Positions 8,157-14,961 of a stretch of DNA of 41,607 bases are shown piece after piece. The notes under the pieces were generated by a model. The model was not told the DNA's origin and ran no database searches. It saw only the letters and a program-made list of their open reading frames with translations. Made by a program: the position numbers and the translations under genes. The stretch spans positions 1 through 41,607 of the forward strand of contig JAJQGL010000073.1 of NCBI GenBank assembly GCA_021200535.1. Reading direction: 5' to 3'. Position 1 is the first letter of the stretch. Each line of letters opens with the position of its first letter. The DNA is from Clostridiaceae bacterium. Lineage in GTDB: Bacteria > Bacillota > Clostridia > Lachnospirales > Lachnospiraceae.

Positions 8157-9005
8157 ATGAAAGCGAGATTAAAGTTTTCAAAAACTGGTTCCATGCGGTT
8201 TATTGGCCATTTGGATGTGATGCGGTATTTTCAGAAAGCATTTCGCAGGGCAGGCATACAGGTTAGCTATAGCCAGGGGTATTCTCCGCATCAGCTGCTG
8301 TCTTTTGCCTCGCCGCTTGGGATTGGCCTGAGCAGCACGGGTGAGTATTTGGATATTGTTTTAGAAGATACTGAGGACTGCACTGAGATTATAGAGCGGA
8401 TTAACGCTGTGATGAATGATGAAATCAGGGCGGAAGCATTTTCACTTTTGGAGGAGGATGCTAAGACGTCCATGGCGGTTCTGGCAGCGTGTGATTATCT
8501 GGTTGCGGTAAAGCCTGGAAAACAAAGCTTTTTACTGGATGGGGAAAAACGCGCAGCGGCGCTGAAGCGTTTTGCAGAAAGAGAAAAGGTGGAACTGCTC
8601 AAAAAAACAAAGCGTTCTGAAAAATTGGTAGATATCAGGGAAAATATATATTGCATGACCGATCAGAAACGGGTATTTGAGCAATTTAGCGGTCTTTCGG
8701 TTCCGGAAAAAAATATTGTGCAGGAGGGCAGCCTTCCGGTTTTATATCTTGAGCTGACGGCAGGCAGTGTCGTTAATATTAAGCCGGAACTGGTGCTGGA
8801 GGCGCTTTACATCCAGGAGGGAGAAAATTTTGATGCGTTTGCCTGTCAGATTCACCGCCTTGAAATGTATGGGGATTTGCAGGGGAAAAAGGGCGAGGTA
8901 CACACGATGACGTCAGAGATACCCTGCCAGCTTGTGCCGTTATCTGACTATCAGGCAAAAACGAGGATAAATAGCAGCGATACTTATAAGGACAAATGGC
9001 AGTAA
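8157..9005 (+). CDS. TIGR03936/DUF2344 family protein, partner of the radical SAM protein
   Basis: 282 residues. The diagnostic opening is KARLKFSKTGSMRFIGHLDVMRYFQKAFRRA, followed by a SYSQGYSPHQLLSFASPLGIGLSS segment. Function is unknown. In other genomes the domain is sometimes fused to the upstream radical SAM protein, so the two are expected to act together. I chose the ATG at 8157, which has GAGG about 9 bases before it; the ATG at 8142 lacks a ribosome site and adds only five residues. The gene starts 22 bases after the radical SAM stop and is followed closely by the RNase G gene, which suggests one operon. Confidence 0.9.
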   Translation: MKARLKFSKTGSMRFIGHLDVMRYFQKAFRRAGIQVSYSQGYSPHQLLSFASPLGIGLSSTGEYLDIVLEDTEDCTEIIERINAVMNDEIRAEAFSLLEEDAKTSMAVLAACDYLVAVKPGKQSFLLDGEKRAAALKRFAEREKVELLKKTKRSEKLVDIRENIYCMTDQKRVFEQFSGLSVPEKNIVQEGSLPVLYLELTAGSVVNIKPELVLEALYIQEGENFDAFACQIHRLEMYGDLQGKKGEVHTMTSEIPCQLVPLSDYQAKTRINSSDTYKDKWQ

Positions 9006-9032
9006 TGCTTATCAGGGAGGAAGGAACCAGAC

Positions 9033-10277
9033 TTGAACAGTCAGCTATTGATCACCAAAAAAGAGGATGCAATCCTTACCGCATGGGCAGAGAATGGGCG
9101 GATTTGTCAGATTCAGCTGGAATCTGCTAAGACAGAAAGTATTTTAGATAACATTTATGTGGGAAAGGTAAAAAATATTGTCAAAAATATAAACGCTGCT
9201 TTTGTGGAGTTTCAGAAAGGGCAGATGGGTTATCTGTCTCTGGATGAAGCTGTGCCGATTCATACCGGTGGAATCAGGCAGGATAGCAGCCGTGTGCTCA
9301 TTGGGGATGAGATTATCGTGCAGGTCAGAAAAGAGGCGGTTAAGACAAAACCGCCTACGCTGTCCGGGGCTTTGGAATTGTCGGGAAAATATGTAGTTTT
9401 TTGTGTTGGCAATGGAAATATCTGTATTTCGCACAAAATCAAAAACCGGGAAACCAAAATGAAATTACATGATTTGCTGGCCGCACAGAAAAAGAAAGAA
9501 ACATATGGCTTTCTGGCGCGGACCAATAGCGCCGATGCATCAGAAGAGGAAATTTTAAGAGAGATACACCGTCTGACGGCGCGTATGGAGGCGCTGATTG
9601 GCAATGGCATGCACCGGGAGCCGTTTTCCTGTATTTATCAGGCGCCTCCTGCATATCTTGGCGGGATACGTGATATTTACCAGAGCCAGATTCAGGAAAT
9701 CGTTACCGATGACGACCGGATATACCAGACAGTTTGCGGTTATCTGCAGGAGAACTGCTGGCAGGAAACGGCCCGGACGGTCAAATGGGATCAGGAGAAT
9801 GGGAAACTGGATGCCGTTTACAATCTGTCAAAAACAATGGAAAAGGCGTTAAGGGAGCGGGTATGGCTTAAAAGTGGGGCATATTTAATTATCCAGCCAA
9901 CCGAGGCGCTTGTCTCGATTGACGTCAACACCGGAAAGGCCGTTTCACGCAAAAAAAATACCCAGCAGCATTTTAAAAAGGTTAATCTGGAAGCAGCGGC
10001 AGAGATTGCCGTCCAGCTCCGGCTTCGGAATCTTTCCGGAATCATTCTGGTTGATTTTATTGATATGGCACAGGAGGAGGACAGAGAAGAACTGTTAGCA
10101 TTTTTGCGCAGGGAACTTGGCAGGGATCCTGTGCCGGCAAGGCTGGTGGACATGACAAAGCTCGGTCTGGTGGAAATTACCAGAAAGAAAGTGCGCAAAT
10201 CACTGCGGGAGCAATATCAGGACTGTATGGGAAGAACAGGAAATGCCGGCGGCGCCGGTTTACAGAAATGGAGATAA
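9033..10277 (+). CDS. rng: Ribonuclease G/E family endoribonuclease, short form
   Basis: 414 residues from a TTG start with GGAGGAAGG about 8 bases upstream. The S1-like RNA-binding segment is visible at about residues 35-120 (IYVGKVKNIVKNINAAFVEF). The catalytic part has SIDVNTGKAVS with Asp297 and ILVDFIDM with Asp341/Asp344, the metal-binding aspartates of the RNase E/G family. These enzymes cut single-stranded AU-rich RNA in rRNA maturation and mRNA decay. The C-terminus is unusual: after EITRKKVRKSLREQ the usual CPxC zinc-link that joins monomers is missing, with only one Cys in a short Gly-rich tail. Oligomerisation may therefore differ. The Fe-alcohol dehydrogenase starts 2 bases after the stop. 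Confidence 0.92.
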   Translation: MNSQLLITKKEDAILTAWAENGRICQIQLESAKTESILDNIYVGKVKNIVKNINAAFVEFQKGQMGYLSLDEAVPIHTGGIRQDSSRVLIGDEIIVQVRKEAVKTKPPTLSGALELSGKYVVFCVGNGNICISHKIKNRETKMKLHDLLAAQKKKETYGFLARTNSADASEEEILREIHRLTARMEALIGNGMHREPFSCIYQAPPAYLGGIRDIYQSQIQEIVTDDDRIYQTVCGYLQENCWQETARTVKWDQENGKLDAVYNLSKTMEKALRERVWLKSGAYLIIQPTEALVSIDVNTGKAVSRKKNTQQHFKKVNLEAAAEIAVQLRLRNLSGIILVDFIDMAQEEDREELLAFLRRELGRDPVPARLVDMTKLGLVEITRKKVRKSLREQYQDCMGRTGNAGGAGLQKWR

Positions 10278-10279
10278 AA

Positions 10280-11374
10280 ATGAAATTTTATTTGCCGACA
10301 AAGATCTATCAGGAACCGGATGCGGTCAGAAAGCATAGCCGGGAGATGGCGGTGCTTGGAAAGAAAGCACTGATTGTAACAGGAAGAAACTCTTCGTCCA
10401 AAAACGATTCTTTAAAAGACGTTATCCAGGGACTTGAGCATTTTCAGACAGCGTACCTGGTGTTTGACCGTATAGAAGAAAATCCGTCGGTGGAGACGGT
10501 GATGGAGGCGGCAGAGATAGGAAGGCGGGAAGGCGCTGATTTTGTGATTGGAATTGGCGGGGGTTCTCCTATGGATGCAGCAAAGGCAATCGCATTAATG
10601 ATTCAAAACAGAGACAGCTCCAGCGAGGTGCTGTATCAGGATATTCCGCTGAAAGCAGTACCGGTTGCGGAGGTTCCAACCACCTGCGGCACTGGTTCAG
10701 AGGTGACGCCGTATGCGATTCTGACAAGGCATGATCTCCAGACGAAACAGAGCATTTCACACCGGATTTTTCCGTCGCTGGCGCTTGTCGATGGAAAGTA
10801 TCTGGCCTCCGCGCCGTTATCGGTCATTACAAACACGGCGATTGATGCGCTGGGACATTTGCTGGAGAGCTATTTTCATGCAAATGCGACTGATTACAGC
10901 CGGATTTTTTGCCAGTTTGGGATGGAGGCATGGGCAGCGGGAGCAGGCATCCTGTTTGGGATGGAGGCATCGCCAGAGGATTACCAGAGGATGATGTATG
11001 CCTCCAGTCTTGCCGGAATTGCCATCTCCCACACCGGAACAAGCCTGCCCCACGGGCTGAGCTATTATCTGACCTATCAAAAAGGAATTCCGCACGGAAA
11101 AGCCGTCGGATTATTTTTGCCGGCATATTTGCAGCTTTTACCGGAAGAATACGAAGTGCAGCGGCTTATGGCGCTCCGGTCGCTTGGATTTGGCAGTCTG
11201 GAACAGTTTGACGGATTTATCCGTGAGATGCTTGGAAGCATTTCCTTGTCAGAAGAAGAGCTTTTGGCATTGGGAGAAAGTGTTCTTCGCAATCCGTCAA
11301 AGCTTTTTACTGCGCCGTTTGAAGTGACAGAGGAAGAGATTGCCATGATGTGCCGTTATGCGGCAAAAGCGTAG
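10280..11374 (+). CDS. Iron-containing (group III) alcohol dehydrogenase
   Basis: 364 residues from the ATG at 10280, which has GGAG 6 bases upstream. It has the group III fold: GKKALIVTGRNSS, the NAD-binding GIGGGSPMDAAKAIA and PTTCGTGSEVTPYAI. The metal ligands are in DALGHLLESYF (Asp and His) and HGLSYYL...IPHGKA (two His). The substrate cannot be read from sequence; relatives include 1,3-propanediol, butanol and lactaldehyde-type dehydrogenases. It shares a ribosome-site region with the end of rng, so the two genes are probably translationally coupled. A link between RNA processing and an alcohol dehydrogenase has no obvious meaning, and this may simply be a convenient downstream position. 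Confidence 0.9.
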   Translation: MKFYLPTKIYQEPDAVRKHSREMAVLGKKALIVTGRNSSSKNDSLKDVIQGLEHFQTAYLVFDRIEENPSVETVMEAAEIGRREGADFVIGIGGGSPMDAAKAIALMIQNRDSSSEVLYQDIPLKAVPVAEVPTTCGTGSEVTPYAILTRHDLQTKQSISHRIFPSLALVDGKYLASAPLSVITNTAIDALGHLLESYFHANATDYSRIFCQFGMEAWAAGAGILFGMEASPEDYQRMMYASSLAGIAISHTGTSLPHGLSYYLTYQKGIPHGKAVGLFLPAYLQLLPEEYEVQRLMALRSLGFGSLEQFDGFIREMLGSISLSEEELLALGESVLRNPSKLFTAPFEVTEEEIAMMCRYAAKA

Positions 11375-11396
11375 CTATTTTGAAATGGAGGAAAAG

Positions 11397-12413
11397 ATGC
11401 AGCAGGATGAAATCATAATCCGGAAAGGGATTGTACATATTTTGGATGGGGAGCTGGGATACCCGGTATTTTCGGAAGAGGAACTGGAACTGACACCGCA
11501 GATCAATGACTTTTTCAGGGAACATATCTATAAGCTGCTCTCCGGAGATGAGTTGAAAAAATGCCGCTTTTCGGAGGAAGAGCCTTCGGAGGTATATGAG
11601 CAGGTAAAGCAGTTTTCGGAGGAGAGGTTAGTCGAGGCAAGCAAGGATTTTGCACAGGCACTGTATGATTTGATGAATGCCAATATAGCCATTCCGTCCG
11701 GCGATCTGGCGGTTGTAACCTTTCAGGTAAAGTCAGAACCCTATCTGGCACTTTTAAAATTAAATTATAAGCAGAGTTATGTTCATATGACAACACAGGA
11801 GGCAAGCGGCAATGTCAACCAGATTATCTGTTACCAGTCCACTCTGCCGGCCGCAGGCACTAAGCTTTCTGAGGCTGTCCTGATACAAATGAGGGATTTT
11901 TCCGTGCAGGTCATGGAAAAGAAATACGAAGTCAACGGGACGAAAACGAATTATCTGTCAGAGCTATATTTGAAATGTAAGGCAGCAATGTCGTCAAAGT
12001 CAAGGCTTGCTGTTGTGACAAAGGCGGTAGAGCAGGTCAACAGGAAACATTTTGCAGAAGAGCCGGTCCGGCAGCTGGAGGCGAAAAATATTTTCCGGCA
12101 GGAGATTGAGCAAAATGGAGGCGCGCTGCAGGTAGAAAAACTCAGTGAGAAAATATATGGCGACGTGCCGGAGATCCGGGAAGAGTTTGACAACAAAATG
12201 AAAAAATACCATATGGAAAAGGCAGAAGTGACGCTGCAGAGTGAAAAAACAGCGAAAAAATTTGAAAAACAGTATCTGAAAACGGATACCGGGATCGAAA
12301 TTAACATTCCGATGGAGCAGTATCAGGACGTCAATCAAGTCGAGTTTATTACAAATCCGGATGGCACGATTTCGGTAATCATAAAAAATATAAATAAAAT
12401 TTCTGCGAGATAA
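11397..12413 (+). CDS. Nucleoid-associated protein, NdpA/YejK family
   Basis: 338 residues from the ATG at 11397 with GGAGG 5 bases before it. The N-terminal EIIIRKGIVHILDGELGYPVFSEEELEL and the internal segments FFREHIYKLL and NQIICYQSTLP fit the 37-kDa nucleoid-associated family (PF04245), which binds bulk DNA in proteobacteria. The second half is rich in Lys/Glu and likely helical. The gene overlaps nothing and starts 22 bases after the dehydrogenase stop. Its DNA-binding role in this lineage is inferred from family membership only. A possible terminator hairpin lies downstream at 12470-12492. Confidence 0.85.
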   Translation: MQQDEIIIRKGIVHILDGELGYPVFSEEELELTPQINDFFREHIYKLLSGDELKKCRFSEEEPSEVYEQVKQFSEERLVEASKDFAQALYDLMNANIAIPSGDLAVVTFQVKSEPYLALLKLNYKQSYVHMTTQEASGNVNQIICYQSTLPAAGTKLSEAVLIQMRDFSVQVMEKKYEVNGTKTNYLSELYLKCKAAMSSKSRLAVVTKAVEQVNRKHFAEEPVRQLEAKNIFRQEIEQNGGALQVEKLSEKIYGDVPEIREEFDNKMKKYHMEKAEVTLQSEKTAKKFEKQYLKTDTGIEINIPMEQYQDVNQVEFITNPDGTISVIIKNINKISAR

Positions 12414-12737
12414 TTTCTGCGGGATAAATGGCGGCAGGCATTTTTATACCAATCCCTATTCCGGAGCGTTTTGCGCGACGAGGCGGCGCAAATGTCAGAG
12501 CTGCGTTTGTCCCTTGCTGCCAACAAAATAAAAATATCGCAAATTACAGGAAATTTTTTCAAAAAATGGTAAAGAAAATTTCCCTGTATGCCGATATCCT
12601 TTACAGTAGTGTAGGAATGTGCACTGGGTGTGTCAGAGTGCGGATGTCTGGTGCATTAGGATGGCAGCGTTTCTTCACAACAAAATGGGTTCATTTAAGT
12701 AAGGGAATACTTATTAAAAGACAAGGAGGCTACTATT
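12414..12737. other. 324-base leader/intergenic region before the surface protein
   Basis: No convincing gene. Three folds are visible. TTTGCGC at 12470-12476 pairs with GCGCAAA at 12486-12492, a possible terminator of the upstream gene but without a U-tract. ACAGGAAATTTT near 12546 pairs with AAAATTTCCCTGT ending at 12587, a strong AT-rich hairpin with one bulge. TAAGTA (12696-12701) pairs with TACTTA (12708-12713), just before the AAGGAGG of the next gene. I could not place a good sigma-A promoter. The length suggests a long 5' leader that could stabilise or control the surface-protein mRNA. Confidence 0.45.
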
Positions 12738-14090
12738 ATGAATTTATGGAAGAAAGTAATGCTTGGCGCAGCTGCAGTTGCTTTTACAACGGTTGTGTCA
12801 GCAGGTGTGAACGCATCTTCTGCAGAAGCGAGTTCTATGAACGCAAAAGATATTACTGTAGACTATGCGAACCAGCAACTGACGATCAAAGAAAGCTCAA
12901 CGACAAAAGATACGAAAATTTATGTATCCGTACCGACGATCAGCGTAAAAACTGACAAGACAACCGGGGACAGTGTCGTGACCGTAAAGGAAAAGACGGG
13001 GACAGAATATGACCTCAGCTCCACCTACACGGCTACGGTTGATATTTCATCTTATGCTGTAACGAAGGATATTTACTTAAGTTTTAAGGGAAACAAAAAT
13101 ACAGATTCCATTCTTGTGAAGATTCCGGCAGCAAATACAAAGCTGAAAGCGGTAGTAGACGCTGCTGAAGCTACTGTTACCATCAACGATGTTACGGATT
13201 CCAAAAATCCGACAGAAGTAACCGGAACAGAATACTGTACAACAAACGGTACATGGACAACATATACATCCGGTACCAGCCTGTCTGATTACATGAAGCT
13301 TGGTGCAACGCTTCGTTTCCGTGTATCCGCATCCACTTCTGCAACGATTCCGACAACAGCGACATCACTTGGAAATGATGCAAATGGGGATTCTGTTGAC
13401 GCTTATGTGGCAACGGGACATTTTGCCAGCAACGAAGTAAAGGCTAAAATTTCAAAGGCTGCCAATGGACCGAAAGCAACGATTGATTATTCTGCACGTA
13501 CAATTAAACTGGCAACAGGAACAGAGTACAGAGTTACATTAGGCACAGCGAAAACAGTGACAACGACTTATACAGCTGTTTCTACTTCTGAAAAGACAGT
13601 TACATTGAGTGCAGACAGTATCGTTACAGCTGCCTGTGAGTTTGATGTCCGCACAGCTGCAACCAGTGCAAAGCCGGCATCACTGATTACAGAGTATTCG
13701 TTTGAAGCCATTCCGGTTGTTTATGCACAGTATGCCAGCGCGAAGGCTGCGACAACCTCTACGGACGTGACTACGGCAACCGTTTTGACAAGTGCATCAA
13801 CAGCAGCGGGTTATAAAGCTCCGTATATCACAGTTGCTTCTCAGGATGCAAAGTCAGTTTCATTTACAAATTCAACAGATGATGTGTATGAGATTTATGT
13901 ATCTTCTGATTCAACAACTCCTGCAAGCACACAGAAGGCTACCGCTACGTTGAAAGCAGGTACAACAACGGCTGTTAAGGCAACAGAAGGACAGTATGTA
14001 TTTGCCCGCAAAGCAGGTGATAAGACAGCAATGACATGGTCATCAGCATATGTAGTGATGGGTGTGGTTCCAGCTTATTCTGCTGAATAA
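12738..14090 (+). CDS. Secreted Thr/Ser/Ala-rich surface protein of unknown family
   Basis: 450 residues, ATG with a perfect AAGGAGG 8 bases before it. A signal peptide is clear: LWKK, then the hydrophobic MLGAAAVAFTTVVSAGV and likely cleavage near residue 29. The mature protein is extremely rich in Thr, Ser, Ala and Lys and looks all-beta. Three divergent modules share a TGTEY motif (residues 87-91, 162-166 and 250-254) and DYxxxxI-type strands. A last module (about 350-440) ends in a WSSAY segment. There is no LPXTG motif, SLH domain or membrane anchor, so attachment is unknown. It stands alone between a long leader and a strong terminator, which suggests an abundant exported product such as an S-layer-like or matrix protein. 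Confidence 0.8.
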   Translation: MNLWKKVMLGAAAVAFTTVVSAGVNASSAEASSMNAKDITVDYANQQLTIKESSTTKDTKIYVSVPTISVKTDKTTGDSVVTVKEKTGTEYDLSSTYTATVDISSYAVTKDIYLSFKGNKNTDSILVKIPAANTKLKAVVDAAEATVTINDVTDSKNPTEVTGTEYCTTNGTWTTYTSGTSLSDYMKLGATLRFRVSASTSATIPTTATSLGNDANGDSVDAYVATGHFASNEVKAKISKAANGPKATIDYSARTIKLATGTEYRVTLGTAKTVTTTYTAVSTSEKTVTLSADSIVTAACEFDVRTAATSAKPASLITEYSFEAIPVVYAQYASAKAATTSTDVTTATVLTSASTAAGYKAPYITVASQDAKSVSFTNSTDDVYEIYVSSDSTTPASTQKATATLKAGTTTAVKATEGQYVFARKAGDKTAMTWSSAYVVMGVVPAYSAE

Positions 14091-14122
14091 TGGGTTTGTT
14101 TGAAGAAAGATAATTTTACTGA

Positions 14123-14159
14123 TTTCCAGTATCGGTGCTGCCGATACTGGAAATTTTTG
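14123..14159 (+). terminator. Strong rho-independent terminator of the surface-protein gene
   Basis: TTTCCAGTATCGG (14123-14135) pairs perfectly with CCGATACTGGAAA (14141-14153) around a TGCTG loop, followed by TTTTTGT. A 13-bp stem with a U-tract is a textbook terminator. It lies 33 bases after the stop. Confidence 0.93.
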
Positions 14160-14191
14160 TGCGAATGGAACGATCCGGAATGGAGATTAAT

Positions 14192-14467
14192 ATGTTTCGA
14201 TTATGGGCAAAGGAGTGGAAGCAAAACCGTATGATCCGTGATATTACAATCTGCGATGCTGCGCCTCCGGCTGAAAAAAACAGAACCAAAAAAGTATTTG
14301 ATGCAATAGAAGAGATCTGTTATGCATTTGACCTGGCCAAACCAATCTGGCTAAACAGTAATATCAGTGAATTTCAGCGCATTGATAAGACACGCTTTAC
14401 CAGTGACAATTTTATTGAAGAAATTTCATTTGATTATCTCGAGATACAGGTGATAGAAGAGGATTAA
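14192..14467 (+). CDS. Small acidic protein of unknown function
   Basis: 91 residues from the ATG at 14192 with GGAG 6 bases upstream; earlier in-frame ATGs at 14165 and 14180 lack a ribosome site. The start MFRLWAKEWKQNRMIRD is basic and amphipathic, and the rest is acidic (FDAIEEICYAFDLAKPIW, then IEEISFDYLEIQVIEED). It contains one Cys, no signal peptide and no membrane segment. I do not recognise the family with certainty. It begins just after the surface-protein terminator and ends shortly before the RNase P RNA promoter, so it is either a short transcript of its own or read through from the terminator. Confidence 0.65.
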   Translation: MFRLWAKEWKQNRMIRDITICDAAPPAEKNRTKKVFDAIEEICYAFDLAKPIWLNSNISEFQRIDKTRFTSDNFIEEISFDYLEIQVIEED

Positions 14468-14472
14468 GGAAA

Positions 14473-14520
14473 GAAGATTTCAAAGAAGATTCAAAAGAAG
14501 ATTTCAGGGAAGATTCTGAT
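14473..14520 (+). repeat. Four phased 12-bp repeats upstream of the RNase P RNA promoter
   Basis: GAAGATT begins at 14473, 14485, 14497 and 14509, exactly 12 bases apart, with variable TCAAA-like bases between. They lie between the preceding stop and the -35 box. The AT-rich spacing could act as an UP-like or bent element, or be simple slippage. Confidence 0.75.
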
Positions 14521-14530
14521 TGGAAAAGAA

Positions 14531-14558
14531 TTGTTTTTTTTTCTTCTCATGGTAAAAT
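14531..14558 (+). promoter_or_regulatory. Sigma-A-type promoter for RNase P RNA
   Basis: TTGTTT at 14531-14536 and TAAAAT at 14553-14558 are 16 bases apart. The expected start falls at about 14565-14569, which is where the P1 stem of the RNA begins. Position and fit to the RNA 5' end support it. Confidence 0.7.
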
Positions 14559-14568
14559 AATTCGGAAT

Positions 14569-14908
14569 GAGTAGCACAGACAATCGCGGCTGCAGATGCC
14601 GAAAGGCTGCAGGTGAGGAAAGTCCGGGCTTCACAGGGCAGGATGCCGGATAACGTCCGGTAGAGGTGACTCTCAGGCTAGTGCAACAGAAAAGAACCGC
14701 CAGCATGCTGGTAAGGGTGAAACGGCGAGGTAAGAGCTCACCGCGTCTCTGGTAACAGAGACGGCAGATGTAAACCCCATCCGAAGCAAGACCGAACAGA
14801 AATGATACGGCGGCCCGTCGTGTTTCGGGTAGGTCGCTTGAACCTGTTGGTAACAGCAGGTCTAGATAGATGATTGTTTGATACAGAACCCGGCTTATCG
14901 TGTTACTC
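14569..14908 (+). ncRNA. rnpB: RNase P RNA component, bacterial type A
   Basis: The catalytic RNA of RNase P, which removes tRNA 5' leaders. The conserved GAGGAAAGTCCGGGC is at 14615-14629 and its partner ACAGAACCCGGCTTA at 14883-14897, together forming the P4 core. The middle contains the GGTAAGGGTGAAACGGCGAG and GGTAAGAGCTCACCG segments typical of type A. The ends pair as P1: GAGTAGCAC at 14569-14577 with GTGTTACTC at 14900-14908. No clear terminator follows before mutS, 54 bases away, so part of the transcript may continue into mutS. Confidence 0.96.
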
Positions 14909-14961
14909 ATTTTATTGATAAGAAAATATGTGAAAAGGATACAAAAGCAAGGAGGCAAAAT

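Noticed and set aside
12428-12955. + strand open frame running into the surface-protein gene
   Set aside because: It lies in a different frame, overlaps the well-supported start at 12738, has no ribosome site and has a Cys/Arg-rich odd composition.
14878-14961. Longer start for MutS
   Set aside because: These codons fall within the 3' part of the RNase P RNA. The start at 14962 has an ideal ribosome site and the normal N-terminus.
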